The notes: generated from the sequence alone by a model not told the origin. Shown: positions 48,040 through 59,438, numbered from the stretch's first letter. The stretch: DNA of 64,000 nucleotides from Cristatella mucedo (GCA_009760855.2 WPIO01000150.1:64001-128000); one strand, 5' to 3'. Numbers and translations are program-made.

Positions 48040-48066
48040 CGTATATATATATATATATATATATAT
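48040..48066. repeat. (TA)n tract
   Basis: A short TA dinucleotide run surrounded by imperfect TATATACC units to 48110. Confidence 0.85.
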
Positions 48067-48779
48067 ACCATATATACCATTATGTATTTGTATATACCAT
48101 CTATATATTTATATGACCAAGCTGCGCTTGCCCGTGTCAGAAAAGCAAATGCATTGGACATCTTGTTCCCATTCACTATACTTATCTGTTCACCGAGTTT
48201 CAGAAGTGTGCCAGTGAATGTTGGACAGAGGACATTGTTTATCGTGTCCCACTGACTGTTTAGCTTAAATCAGCACAGACATGACAGAATAGCAGAGGCA
48301 CTGCCAGAGCAGAGTACGATAAGCCGACGCCGTAATTTCTCGTGATACCATGCAGGGAGTTTTACTCCCCTCTGTTTTTTTTGTACTAATTTCGTTCTAG
48401 TATGAAACAATTTCAGATATCTATTAAGACAGCATTACTTTTAAAGGTGCTCGTCTGTCTCCAACCAAGTGAAGCTCTGAAGACCGGTACGTAGGACAGG
48501 CAGGGAGTCGTAAAGACTTTTTGAAGTGCATCCCATAAGTTGGACGGCTGTTGGCAAGAACACGAAGTCAAGACTGCGACAGAGACTGCTTAGAAGAAGA
48601 GTACTAAAAAATCCTCCATTGCAATTTGCGTTAGAGCCTGACGATATGGGATAGCGGAACGTTGACAAGTACCAGAGCGGGTTGATTAGATGTATTTTTG
48701 CTATAGTGCCGCTGAGAGCATTTGACTAGGGAAGTTGCAGTGCGAGACGGCAGCGAAAGCTAGACAAGCGGTATTTCGG

Positions 48780-49290
48780 CTGAAAATCATTGGCTGCTAG
48801 ATTACTGTAACTCCCTTGTGGCTGGGCTGCCGAAAAAAAATGTCGCACCTTACTTGAGTATTTCCGTGTCTCCTTTGATTAAAAAACTTGTGTGGCTGCC
48901 GTTTGATCATTAGATAGAGAGAAAAGTTCATATGCTGACCCACAAGGGCCCAAATGGATGGCTCCAGCATATCGAACTGAACTTCTGCACCAGTTTCAGT
49001 AACTTCGTCTCCTCATGTCCTATACGGACAGGAAGTTAGCTCTGATTCCTCAGCTTAAACACCGCTAGCAACTGAACCTTTTCTCTCCAGCTCCTTGACT
49101 TTTGAGTTCACTTTCACAATATATATAAGAAGATATCGTCTTTCCTGCTGCCGATTTCGACAGATCCTTTCCAGCCACCCTGAGTACGACCAAATGATCT
49201 TCTAACTCAGCTATGCTCCTCACTTTATCTTTGTCGTGTGACACAAAGTCTGTTGGCCAGTGAATATGCACCGACAGCCGTATAGACTTG
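48780..49290 (+). mobile_element. LINE B 3' fragment
   Basis: A diverged plus-strand piece begins with LLDYCNSLVAGLPKK (48795-48840), continues through SVSPLIKKLVWLPF, and runs into the 3' UTR landmarks CTGCTGCCGATTTC and ACAAAGTCTGTTGGCC (49240-49258). Stops break the frame. Confidence 0.7.
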
Positions 49291-49867
49291 CAGTGACCAA
49301 TACAAAATTCTTCTGAATTACACCCAAATAGTTATTCTTTGCTTCAGAAGCATTATATAGAGATACATAACAAAAATAATTATTTTGATGATGCATTTGC
49401 ACAGTAATCTATAGAGAACTTTACTCATCATAGGCAATTTGCAGATGCTGCAAGAGAAGGGTGATCAAACGGTTAGTAGAATAATACCTTTTATTTCTGT
49501 TTTTAACATTTAACATTGCTACATTAACTTTACAGCTTCAGTTGCCCGCGAGTCAAAAAACATCCTACTAATCTCTGACTTAACTGTGGCTGTATAGATC
49601 TCTGCTTTCTCGGAATACAAACCTCGATGATCAACGTCTCCTCGAAAATTGAGTCTTAGTGAGAAGAAAATACTAAAACCACAATTAAATAGATTTGAAG
49701 ACAGTAATGCATCATTTAGCGGCATTTGTGTGACTAAAATTGATAGTTCATGATTAAGAGTGGTACTTCGAATGTAGAACATTTTCAAGCCTTATTCGAA
49801 CTTGACTTTGAGACAGTGGTAATAAGTATTCAGGATTTTGCATCTATAGGCGTGGTACTAACAGATT
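49291..49867. other. Stretch with no firm feature
   Basis: An 89-residue minus-strand frame at 49788-49519 could be a continuation of the neighbouring pseudogene, but no domain signature is visible. Confidence 0.35.
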
Positions 49868-50180
49868 TCACGTTGAAGCATGGCGCAGTTCCAAAGCCAC
49901 GATACAGTCTTCGACTGTGCAGTAAAACGTGACGCTCAAGTCAGGATGAGTGGCTTTGGTGAGGTTTGTATTACTTATGCTAAATACCGCTCCATAAATA
50001 TTCCTGTAGTTTGCAGCCTTCTGGGAAGCATTGATCACGCTCCACGGTTTTACTAGAGCATTCTGAATGGCAGGCCGCTGGTAGTTTATCAAGATTCCTC
50101 TATAACTTGCTCCGGAAAAAACGAGCCTCATGAAGGTCATCTTGAATATTTGGTTTTCTGGCATCATTAGGGGCGGGAAA
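49868..50180 (-). pseudogene. IgGFc-like piece 5 (C-terminal part of the domain)
   Basis: The minus-strand frame of about 99 residues contains SYRGILINYQRPAIQNALVK, YGAVFSISNTNLTKATHPDL and SVTFYCTV. The THPD-SVTFYCTV pattern resembles the end of IgGFc-binding domains, where a YG-x-x-[SA]YGFP run normally follows. Here that continuation seems to lie in another frame (YRGFGTAPCFNVKS), implying a frameshift near 49915. Its link to the pieces upstream is inferred from strand and order across the LINE insertion. Confidence 0.5.
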
Positions 50181-50368
50181 ACTCAAAATAATTGCCATAG
50201 GCAGAAATAGGTGGCACTAAAATAAATGAACCATGATATGAGTGTCCTGATTTTGAATAGAAATTTCCGTTATCTCCACCAGCATAATCGGATTATAGCA
50301 TACAATGAAGAAATTACTATCAGAATTAACGTAGAACTCTGACCAGAAGCTATTGTTACGACTAAGAA

Positions 50369-51758
50369 CAACTCTTCTTGTTTTGCTCGATCTTTCGGCA
50401 GCTTTTGATACCATCGATCACAAAGTACTTCTAGAGCGCCTCTCATCTCGCCTGGGCATCACTGGCACTGCTCTGCAGTGGTTCAGGTCCTATCTCAGTG
50501 GGAGACTCCAGAGTGTAGACGTGAATGGACAAAGATCATCTGAAGAACCTCTAAAATATGGAGTACCTCAGATCTCTGTGCTAGGTCCGGTCCTTTTCAC
50601 CGTTTATACTCTCCCTCTCGCTGATGTGATTGCCAAGCACAATCTAGGCTTTCACTTCTATGCGGATGACACTCACTTGTACCTTTGCTTTGATCCCTCC
50701 CAGCCTTCGAGCACCTCAAATTCTCTCAACTCACTTGCTGCATGCATTGATGACATCCGATCATGGATGGCAGCAAATTTTCTAAAACTAAACGATGATA
50801 AAACTAACTTACTAGTTATGGGCAAACCTAGTGTTATTCAGAAATTGGAAAGGCTGACTTTCAAAATTGGCTCTGCCAGCATATCTCCAGTTGCATCAGC
50901 TCGAAATCTAGGTGTCATATTCCAAAGCGACCTCTCGTTAGACGACCACATGAGCTCCACAGTCAAATCAGCCTATTTTCAGCTTCATAACATTGCTAAA
51001 ATTAGGGCTTGTTTAGATAAGGATACCACGTCCAAGTTGGTCCATGCATTCGTGACATCTCGTCTCGACTTCTGCAACTCACTGCTTACTGGCCTACCAG
51101 CATGTGCGATCAGGCGATTGCAGCTGGTGCAAAACTCTGCAGCTAGGCTTGTCTGTCGTGAGCGTCGCAGTTGCCACATTACTCCACTTCTCGCCGACCT
51201 GCACTGGTTACAGGTCAAGCAACGGATTGACTTCAAGGTTTTGTCGCTCACTTTTAGGTCTTTTCATTCTATGGCTCCAGCCTATCTTTCAGATATACTA
51301 CCCCATCAGGCAAAGCATCGTACCACTCCCTTTTCGGAATCCAACAGTCTAGAAATACCTCGTACAAACCTTAAATCCTTTGGAGACCGTGCATTTAGCT
51401 CGTATGCTCCCACAGCCTGGAACTCCCTCCCGACCTGCATCAGAACATCTTCTGACCTGACCACATATAAAAGAAACTTAAAAACATACCTATTTAGGAC
51501 AGCATTTAGTGGGTCCTTGTGATTCGTCCTCGATGTGCCTATGCGTGCTGACACTGTTCATGCTGCCACTAACCACATTTGCATGCTGACCCAGTGCATG
51601 TAACCCCTAACCATGTTATTCATTTTGTTTGTTTTTCAAGCATGATTTTACTTACTAATCTATTGCGTATCACTTTGCAGCAAATGTAAAGCGCCTAGAA
51701 AGAGATTAATTTCTCTGAGGGCGCTTTATCAAGTGCAATATTATTATTATTGTTATTA
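50369..51758 (+). mobile_element. LINE A with intact 389-residue RT frame
   Basis: This plus-strand copy is truncated 5' in the block before LSAAFDTIDHKVLL. From there one uninterrupted frame runs to TGA at 51522. It carries GVPQISVLGPVLFTVYTLPL, FHFYADDTHLYLCFDPSQ, MAANFLKLNDDKTNLLVMGK, the thumb and connection, PLLADLHWL, and the C-terminal LFRTAFSGSL. A 240 bp 3' UTR and the terminus GCGCTTTATCAAGTGCAATA with an (ATT)n tail follow. It lacks the endonuclease and the first part of RT, so it cannot move by itself. The clean frame marks it as the youngest copy in the window. It lies antisense inside the IgGFc-like pseudogene. Confidence 0.92.
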
Positions 51759-51823
51759 ACTGGTGGATGTGCCAGCTGACTACTCGACATAGTTTTATGA
51801 AGCAGGCAAGTGATGTTATTTCT

Positions 51824-52269
51824 TCATGCAATCTTAAATATTTCCTCGCTGTAATTGTATCCGAAGCTGGCTCTGGGCAAGGGTACAACAGCATACGAGT
51901 ATCCCCACGTTTCTGTGCTGCTGCGTTCAATTAGGAGGCAACGTATCGAGTGGCCAACAGAAGATTTAAATTGCAAATTTGGATTATTTTCACCAGGGCG
52001 TACGTAATCACACGTGTTACCTCTATAAACATGAACTGGCTCGTTCGAGGTTATCGTAGTCCCTGAAAGATCATGTAATCTTGAGACGGATTGATACGTT
52101 TTCCAAGCATCCAGAAGAACTTGAAACTCGGTATAGGCTGCCGAACCGGGGATATCCTCAACAGCTGAGAGTAGACGTATTATTAAGACTCTCTGGTTTG
52201 AAATGGTAACTTTGCAAAACTGGCTGTAATGGTAGTTTGATTTGTTTGATATGATCACAAATGTCTGAC
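51824..52269 (-). pseudogene. IgGFc-like exon 4
   Basis: The acceptor is AATAATTTTAG, entry in phase 1. The 148-residue frame reads GQTFVIISN, VLIIRLLSAVEDIPGSAAY, LHDLSGTTITSNEPVHVYRG, NTCDYV, RCLLIERSSTETWGYSYAVV and PLPRASFGYNYSEEIFKIA, then TGA. The order (a core with a tissue-specific loop, then T-I-T-S-x-x-P-V-x-V-x-x-G-x-x-C, then a TWGY.Y.VVPLP block) fits the IgGFc-binding N-terminal domain. Family members continue past this point with a Ser or Thr followed by an NNT-like run. Here RNNIT follows the TGA in the same frame, so the stop looks like a nonsense mutation. Confidence 0.7.
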
Positions 52270-52402
52270 CTAAAATTATTTAGTGAGAAAAGAATTGTTA
52301 TCCTGCATAAGAAAAGCATTTGTGTACAGCAATACTTCTTGACTCGCAAAGTGGGTGAAATACAAAAATGCAGCTGAATAAGAAAAATTGAACTTATCTT
52401 AC

Positions 52403-52560
52403 CAGCTATGTTGTTGGGCGATGGAAGCCAACCGTCAGCTGATAGGTATTATTGATTCAAGCAGTAGATGTTACGAAGTTTTCTATTTATTTCCCGATTG
52501 CGAATGCCGTAGTTACTTTTGCCAATACCTCTGATAATTAGACAGGTGTCCATCACAAAC
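52403..52560 (-). pseudogene. IgGFc-like exon 3 with in-frame TAA
   Basis: The acceptor is AGCTGATCTCCAG and the donor CTG|GTAAGA, phase 2 in and phase 1 out. The frame gives FVMDTCLIIRGIGKSNYGIR and NIYCLNQ, then TAA (52451-52449), then YLSADGWLPSPNNIA. Family members have a Y-x-x-N-x-x-x-x-S-x-DG[FYW]L-x-x-P block, so the sequence on both sides of the stop belongs to the same domain. The stop falls on a position that is often Tyr, one base change away. An alternative acceptor CTATCAG at 52439-52440 would skip the stop, but it loses the first half of the block. Confidence 0.6.
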
Positions 52561-52687
52561 CTGGAGATCAGCTAACGAAGTTTCACTAGAAAGATTTTGC
52601 AACTCTTTACCTGCTACAGCTGAGAACCCAAATTCTCATTGGCTTTATGTGCATGTGTAGTTAGTCTTATGGTGCCCACCTTTTTAC

Positions 52688-52901
52688 ACTTCCGGATGTT
52701 TTATTTGCGATTCGATAGAAGCTGCAGTTACTGTTCCAAGTGGCTCATCCACAGCTACTACTCGGATTACGTCATCGTCATAGGCAGCCAAAGCGTATGC
52801 GGATAGATACTTTATATTAGGACCTTCATTTTCGAGAAACATGATGGTATAGGTGTGGGATGACGTGTTTGGTAACCGGATGCACTTTCTTCCGGTGCGA
52901 C
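52688..52901 (-). pseudogene. IgGFc-like exon 2
   Basis: The acceptor is GTGGAATCTTAG and the donor GAAGT|GTAAAA, phase 1 in and phase 2 out. An uninterrupted frame of about 71 residues contains RKCIRLPNTSSHTYTIMFLE, NEGPNIKYLSAYALAAYDDD and VIRVVAVDEPLGTVTAASIE. This fits the first block of an IgGFc-binding domain (a F-EN- segment followed by beta strands). The in-phase joins to the exons on both sides support the model. Confidence 0.6.
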
Positions 52902-53112
52902 CTAAGATTCCACTGATGCAAACGTAATTATTAGAACATGAATTACATTTTCATAACTGAGGTCCAACTAAAACGTAAACGTCACTCACATGTCGCTGGG
53001 GAATGGGGAAGTTGGAATTCAGCCGGTCTAGTAAATGACCAGCTCATCAACGTGAGTGCTCATTCCATGACATTATGCTAGTGCTTTAACTTTGCTGGAG
53101 CCGTGAACCTAC

Positions 53113-53160
53113 TTGTTGAGCAGTCACCATCTTGAAAACATTCAGTGCAATCGGTAGGTG
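53113..53160 (-). pseudogene. Small Cys-rich exon upstream of the IgGFc-like domain
   Basis: A 48 nt segment lies between a good acceptor (TTTTTTTATTTGGGTTACCTCTCAG, given here by its pyrimidine-rich run) and a donor GTAGGT, phase 1 at both ends. It encodes PTDCTECFQDGDCST, with four Cys residues within about a dozen positions. It joins in phase to the next exon. It may be part of a Cys-rich or EGF-like module, but its small size makes this tentative. Confidence 0.4.
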
Positions 53161-53860
53161 CTGAGAGGTAACCCAAATAAAAAAAGCTGAAAGTAAATTT
53201 ACAGTGGAGCCTTTATTTTCCGAGACTTTTTATTTCATTGTAATCCCATATGGATAATAATTTAAAATTAACAATTCAAAGAATGGCTGCTCTTGCATCT
53301 CTGTAAGCTATGCCACTAAAACTCCTAAAATATAGTGAAGCTAATGTCTTAAAATGCTATCAAGGTACAAGAAAAACGCAGTGAGAATCACGTTTTTAGA
53401 TAATCAGTGCATTAACATGTATACTTTTTTTTTAGCGAAAATGAGATAGTTAGCATGAAGTATGCAAAATTTGTATTAAAAAGCTACAGCGAATAGCATT
53501 AGCAAAACTAATTAGTAATTTCAACTTAATTTGCATTAGTAAAATTTATAAGATGCCATCAAAATAAGGAAACATAGCGGATTAAACGTTATCATTTCCA
53601 TAATAGTGTTTGGCCAAATATTCCACAGGAGTTTAGAGATTTTTATTTGCAAGCTACAGCTCGATATAAACGGCAAAATTGTGGAAAATTTGCTCTTTCA
53701 AAAACTAACGAGAAATGATTCTTAAACAGGAGCAATAATTAGTAGTTTCCGTAATGTGTGATTTACTAAGAGCAGCAACGTTTATGCAATTAATGAAAAG
53801 TTCCAAGCTCCTCCATGCATCTGCAAAATTGCCTCAGGTGAGCAATACATAGGCATATGA
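53161..53860. other. AT-rich stretch, nothing recognised
   Basis: No exon or repeat is recognised. Further 5' exons of the IgGFc-like locus would be expected here or beyond. Confidence 0.4.
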
Positions 53861-54215
53861 CCGTTCCTTTAGCTCGTAGGTCCCTTAAATCTCAAAGTAA
53901 CTCCCGACCATCTGAGCGACAGTCCTGACTTGACGACGTTAATAAAAGAAACTAGAAACGCACCAATTTATCACTGCATTTAGAGAGGCCGTGCTGTTCG
54001 TCCTTTACTTGCTTATGCATGCTGACACTGTGTGCCTGCTGTCACTAACCGTATTTGCATGCTGACCCTGTGTCAACGTCATCTGTAACCATGAAATGTG
54101 TGTTCTTTACTGATAACTCTACCAACAGCCATTCGATCGAGCTTCTTTTGTAGGTAATATATAGTGCCTAGAGAGAGGGATTGAGTTATCTAAAGGTGTT
54201 AGCTCTTATGTAATA
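53861..54215 (+). mobile_element. LINE A 3' end (old)
   Basis: A plus-strand fragment from the C-terminal block (TTAGCTCGTAGGTCCC, TGACTTGACGACGTT), through the 3' UTR (TTGCATGCTGACCCTG), to a degraded terminus with TAATAATAATTTTA. Confidence 0.7.
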
Positions 54216-55530
54216 ATAATTTTAATATAAAAAATGATACTGTTTGAGGATTACAAAAAATAAATACGCAATAGTGTATCTAGAGAGATCATTGAAAATG
54301 CTCAGGCAACTCATGATCCGACTTCATCACCCCGATAAAAATTGAATGCCTTACAGGCATTTTGTAACTAGGACGGGCACCCTGCTGATGGCTCTTCAGA
54401 CTAGAATCCTTCCAGCCAAGCTTTAATTGTTTGGAGATTTAGCCGCTAATCCTTACTCCTTATGATTGAGGTCACAACCACCTGAATTTACAGTGTTTGT
54501 TCAAAGCAAAAAACTCAGCTGATTATGCAAGCAAAAACATTTGGTATTTGAGTGCCATCTTTTTATCTTTGTGTGCAAATGCACTAAGACTCTGTCCTTT
54601 TAACGGCTTTGCATTGGAGCTTAATAATAGTACGCCTGTAAATCAATGAAAGATAGTATGCTCTGTGTCTCTAATAGTTGAAGCACGAAAGTTCGTCACT
54701 CCGCAAGACTTCTCATTTTCATCAAGTAGCAAGATGGTGCATTTCCGTCAAGCCGCAAGATGGAGCAGCATTGTCTTCAGCGACGAAACTACTGGGACAT
54801 GAACCACTATAGCAGGCAATGGGCTACTTGTTTCACCAGAAACTAAATGATCTTAATTACCTCAGAGCGTTCCTGAAGTCTCAACAATTAAAATACATTA
54901 TCTGGGGTGCTATATCATTGTATTGTCACTAGTAAATGAAAGTAGAAACTTTCCAAAAAGAAAGAAATACAAGCTCAACCACGTAAGTGAGAATTAAATT
55001 GTTAATAATTGGCCGTGATAAATTAAATTAATGATAACGTTCACAATCAAATTTTAATAATCAATAAGTTTACCTGAGAAAGCACTTGCTGGCTCTCAGA
55101 GATGTTCAATGGTGCATTTGTGTAATTATACAAATAGAAGGGGGTGAAATTTATTTATATTTCAGCTTCAAGGATAGTATTCAATTATGAATAAAAGCAA
55201 AGCTACCAAGGAAAGATTCTCGTTATCGGGCTATTGTTAAGTGGATGAGAAGAGCATGGCTAATCAACACGAGAAACTGACGTGGATGTTAGTTTGAGCT
55301 GCAAAGTGCACCAGCATCCATTGGTGAAACTAAGGTATTTAGTCATGGATCTACTGCAAGCATCATCTAAGGTTTTTTCTTAATTATCAAATAGGTGAAC
55401 CTTGTTCACGCAGTAGGAATTTCCCGTCTACCTGCACTTTTGTCACACAATTCGATAATAGTAATAATTTCAACTAGCGGATTATCCAAACAATGCAAAA
55501 CCATACTGCTGAGCTTTAATTTATAGAATA
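54216..55530. other. AT-rich intergenic stretch, nothing recognised
   Basis: A short direct repeat (TCAAGTAGCAAGATGGTGCA and TCAAGCCGCAAGATGGAGCA, near 54720-54765) is the only structure noticed. Confidence 0.4.
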
Positions 55531-56335
55531 AAAAGGACACAGACTGAGGACAGACCAGTCTGGTACCCGGTGCATTAATGGTCGCTTGAATGATAACTGT
55601 CAGCTGCTAATCAGTGCTCTGAAGTCTCCTAATTAGGTAGAACCTGAACCATGGCTGTGCAGTGCCGGTGATATCTATGCAAGATGAGAGGCGCTCAAAA
55701 CGATACAATAATCAATGGCATCAAGCCCTGCCAACAGATCAAGCAAAATTGGCAGAGATACTCTATCAAATAATGTAGTCCCAAGTAAGTCATCATACAT
55801 CGGGCCTTTGCAAAAGGAAGAAATAAAAAATTGAAACAACTACAGCTTGCTTTCTCGATTTTAAGTTTCAACGGAAGAACTCTGATGATCTCTCACAACT
55901 TGTTTGCTTGTTTGATACGAGCAGTGGTAGCTATACTAACCGTTAAGTTGGCAAAGCTTTAATAGTCCAGAGTAGCTTTCTTAACAAGTGGTCTGTCAAA
56001 TTAATTTTGAAAAAAGCCGATACAATAGATTCAGCTAAGGATTTATTTACCAAGTTAGCTATGCGTGGTAGTGAAAGATCTACACACCCCACAAAAAGGA
56101 TTGAGGGCTTAGATAGTAGAGGGCTAACAAATTCCTTGACCGTGATACTAATTTCAGATTGAGGCCGTAGCCGTAGCTGACATAATAGCAGTCAGTAGGT
56201 GCTGCAAGAAAATGATGGCTACGATTTCTTTAAGGCTTGTTTGTCAGGTGTATGAGTTTGGTAACAATACTGCTACCCTACAATAGAATTTATAATACTG
56301 TCTATCGTGAGTAGTTAAATTTGCCTTAATTTCGG
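55531..56335 (-). mobile_element. Old LINE A fragment, pre-RT and early RT
   Basis: A diverged minus-strand match to 46430-47100. Landmarks are TAGGTAGAACCTGAACCATG (55634), AGTGCCGGTGATATC (55658), GATGAGAGGCGCTC (55683), AGATCAAGCAAAATTGGCAG (55736) and AGTGGTCTGTC (55987). Confidence 0.7.
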
Positions 56336-56435
56336 ATGATCCTTAAGTCTGGAACTTATTGCTGTCACGATCTCCTCTGACTAGACGACATTTAAGCATA
56401 CGCTAAGAACGCATCTTAGTAAGGCAGCAGTTCGC
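56336..56435 (+). mobile_element. LINE A C-terminal scrap
   Basis: A 100 bp plus-strand match to the W-SLP..TRTSPDLTTFK region (AGTCTGGAACTTATTGCTGT, GACGACATTTAAGCATACGC, ending near TTAGTAAGGCAGCA). It abuts the minus-strand fragment, forming another inverted pair. Confidence 0.55.
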
Positions 56436-56904
56436 TTGTCCGTGATACTGAGTAGGATTGTTCTCTTTTAACTTCTCGGAGAGGAGCATCGGAATGCTAC
56501 CAAGGAAATGGTGGAATTTCGTATAGGATCGGAGTTTTAGCAGGATGCAGTAGCTCGTGTTCGAGATGTCGGGCTCTTAGCCTGGGAAGAATAGAATTGA
56601 GTAAATCTCCTCGCAATTGAGGTCAGTCTTTTCAAAGGAAATATAGTAGGAAAGGGAGACAGCCAGGCTCTTTGCTGCGTTTGCAGTGATAGCTATGTGC
56701 ACAGATACGAAGTTCAATGAAAGCCAATTCCACTACAGGAATGAAATAGAGCTACAATTAGCTAAGCAGCAGCCGGTAGACATGGTCACAACTCACGAAT
56801 AGTATTAATACAACATTTTGCAATATGTACGTAATAGTGGATGAAACAGATTTTGAACTGCTAATACAAAAATGTGTGCACGTGATAATAGAATCAATAA
56901 CAAC

Positions 56905-57245
56905 AGTGCACTTCATAAAGTGCCCTCACAATACTCAATCTCTTTCTTGGCGCTTTACATCTGCTGCAAAGAGAAACGTGATTGAACGGTGAGTAACCTC
57001 ATGCTTAATAAACAACATGAATAACATGGTTAGGGGTGACATGCACAGGGTCACCGTGCAGATGCGGTTATTGGCAGAATGCACAGGGTGAGCACGCATA
57101 AGCACATGAAGGACGAATCACATTGACTTAACAAATGCTGTCAGAAATAGACGTGTTTTTAAGTTTTTTTTTAATGTGGTCAATTCAGGGGATGTGATGC
57201 AAGTTGGGAGTAAGTTCCAGACTTCAGGAGGATTTGGGAGCATCA
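56905..57245 (-). mobile_element. LINE A 3' end
   Basis: This minus-strand copy has the terminus at 56910-56955 (GCACTTCATAAAGTGCCCTC, CTCAATCTCTTTCTTGGCGC) and the 3' UTR (AACATGGTTAGGGGTGACAT) up to the C-terminal codons near 57240. Confidence 0.8.
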
Positions 57246-58084
57246 CACGTGACATTTCTGAGCTGAAGAGTCTAGCTGGATATGGACTCTCCTCAATGTG
57301 CTCAGGCTATTAAAAGACTTATAAGCTGCTCCTGCGTGTCACTCGGAAACGAGCCAATGCCGGCCTAAGCAGAGGCGGAACCTAAGCCTAATGCTACTGC
57401 TTAGGCTAAGCCAAGAGATTATAGGTTGCTGGCTCAGGCTAAAGAATGCGGAGATATTTAACCTCACTATTTGCTGACTTGGGTTGCATGGAAGCTCTCT
57501 TTCTACAAATCTGCAGTAGCGGTGGATTTTTTATCAAATCATTGACTGGAATCGCGGTCTTAGTGGCACTGATAAAAGGTTTGCAGCCCCCGTGCAACAG
57601 AAAGCGTGACAGTAATACATTTAGCTAGCCCTAGCTTATCGTATTCCTTTATCTTAGGATCGAACCCGAGTAAGAACTAATGAAATCATTCCTCTGAATA
57701 ACTACTTTACAAGTGCAGCTGTTACGAATAATGGGAAACACAGCAATATCAGTGACCCAAAAACGACTTTATTATAGCAGTTTCACTTTTTTGCCGAAAG
57801 TTACCTAAGTAAGTATCAAGTTAAGCATTTAAAATGAAGAAACTTGTGTGTCCCTTCGTTGAAAGAAGACGTGTGTTATTAAGTGTGAGTAACTTGGAAT
57901 TTTAGGAAAGCTAAGCAGCAGATACAATATAAAATGTGGCTACCCATTTTTAGTAAAGGCCCACTACCGGATTTCATCAGCTTAAATTACTTAGCTACCA
58001 ATTTTAATAAATTAATACAGAGACCATGCATTATTTGCAATAATCTTATAGAGTAAAAAGAGGGTAGTACGCGAATATACGAAG
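57246..58084. other. Intergenic stretch with a small hairpin
   Basis: GCCTAAGCAG (57362-57371) and CTGCTTAGGC (57396-57405) pair perfectly around a 24 nt loop. A 60-residue plus-strand frame (57446-57628) has no motif. Nothing else is recognised. Confidence 0.4.
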
Positions 58085-58720
58085 CGTAAGTCGTATTCAG
58101 CCATTTCATTTGAAGAAATAAACCTGGTAGGAGAATAACATTTAAGTTGACTTTAGAGTCTCATCACGCTGCAAGTCTGCCGTTACGAATACACGAGAGG
58201 TAATGTAATGTATTTCCGTCTGTAACTTCACAAAGTCATAAAGATCATGTGGGTGTTACGCAGGAGAGTTTTGTATAGCGCACTCACAGCCTCAGCGGCT
58301 TTCGGTACGCATTCGGTAGCCAACAGACTTCGTCTTGCGCAACAAAGAGAAACTGGGAAGCATAGCAGAGTCAGGAAAGCAGTTGAGGTAGTGAGTTGCA
58401 TGGAAGTAGCAGCAGGACCGCTGAAAAGGATTAGCCATAGTTGGCAGTAGGAGAGTAGTTAATAATCTCTAATCTATAATTTAATCCTTAAGCGTTGAGA
58501 AAAATTTCCAAATATATATCAATACGATCATTAAGAAATTGCAACGTCCTACGGGTAAGCGTAGCAATAGTCTAGATGCAAAACGTACGAAACGAAAGTA
58601 TATAGTGTCTGTTTGTAGAGCCGAGGGGCATTAATGAAATTACTGCTAAGAACGCGAAATCTGACTCTACAGAAACATTAGGATTGGAAATTTAGATAGA
58701 ACCGCATGACTATGATGGAA
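58085..58720 (+). repeat. Repeat D, copy 1, interrupted by LINE B
   Basis: 58085-58204 and 58466-58720 match 62500-62860 in the same order. Landmarks are CAGCCATTTCATTTG..AAATAAACCTGGT, then ATTTAATCCTTAAGCGT, TCTAGATGCAAAACGTACG and CATTAGGATTGGAAA. The 260 bp between them is a LINE B 3' end missing from the other copy. Confidence 0.65.
58205..58465 (-). mobile_element. LINE B 3' end inserted in repeat D
   Basis: A minus-strand copy of the LINE B 3' UTR (TATTTCCGTCTGTAACTTCA to TAGCCATAGTTGGCAGTAGG), closely similar to 20640-20905. The plus-strand 67-residue frame over it is an accident of the repeat. Confidence 0.8.
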
Positions 58721-59009
58721 CTATCTGTTAAAATTTAAGCTGAGAACAGATTTACAAAAACGATGTGCTCAAGTTAAGAGCCTTAGATAATGATCGGACT
58801 CATGTAAGTGAGTCAAATAGTGTGACAGGTATAATTATATATTTGCTAATCAAAAAGGGTTTTTCCCGGTTTAACGTGGCTTATACATTTTATTTTATCA
58901 CCTATATAGTTAAAATTGTGAATGCCTGTCATATATATTTATATGCAAATGCAATATTATATATGTATGTGTGCAATTATGTCTAAATTTACACCTACGA
59001 ATAAAATAT

Positions 59010-59070
59010 GGGAAGATATATATATATATATATTTATATTTTAAAGTATATATATATATATATATATATC
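59010..59070. repeat. (TA)n tracts
   Basis: Two TA runs separated by TTTATATTTTAAAG. Confidence 0.9.
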
Positions 59071-59094
59071 AATATATGAACATGGTGAGTATTG

Positions 59095-59271
59095 ATGGTA
59101 AGTAAAATGGTTGCTCTTCACGACTACCATGAAGACGTCATGAAGACGTGCGTTTGAATCCTGCTGTGGGTGATCCTGTATTGCCTACGATCCTCTATCG
59201 TGGTGGTGGTGACTGTAAAGGGTCTTCTACCGTTTTGCAAGCGAGGCTGCTAAATCAGCTAGTATTTTCGT

Positions 59272-59275
<4 letters not shown>
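59095..59275 (+). mobile_element. SINE1 copy
   Basis: TGGTAAGTAAAATGGTTGCT marks the A-box region and GCGTTTGAATCCTGCTGTGG the B-box region (59150-59168). The body GGTGACTGTAAAGGGTCTTC and GAGGCTGCTAAATCAGC follows. Its 3' tail runs into a (TA)n tract. Confidence 0.7.
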
Positions 59276-59309
<34 letters not shown>

Positions 59310-59361
59310 GCATATTTTTTAAGTAGGCATAACTTCAGACACAAGCCCACACTCATATACA

Positions 59362-59438
<77 letters not shown>

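Larger units (their letters stand above)
49868..53160 (-). pseudogene. IgGFc-binding (FCGBP-like) domain gene, disrupted
   Basis: Five minus-strand pieces read in order as an N-terminal IgGFc-binding domain: 53160-53113 (Cys-rich), 52901-52688, 52560-52403, 52269-51824 and about 50180-49868. The first four join with GT..AG sites and matching phases. Family features seen are a GIGKSNYGI-type block, DGWLPSP, DLSGTTITSNEPVHVYRGNTC, and the block ending ETWGYSYAVVPLPRA. Such domains occur in secreted mucus and recognition proteins. TAA at 52451-52449 replaces a residue that is usually Tyr in this block. TGA at 51826-51824 stops the fourth exon, a frame slip occurs near 49915, and a 1.4 kb antisense LINE A separates the fourth and fifth pieces. 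A recently dead paralogue is the simplest reading. The family assignment rests on recalled patterns, not on a search. Confidence 0.6.
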
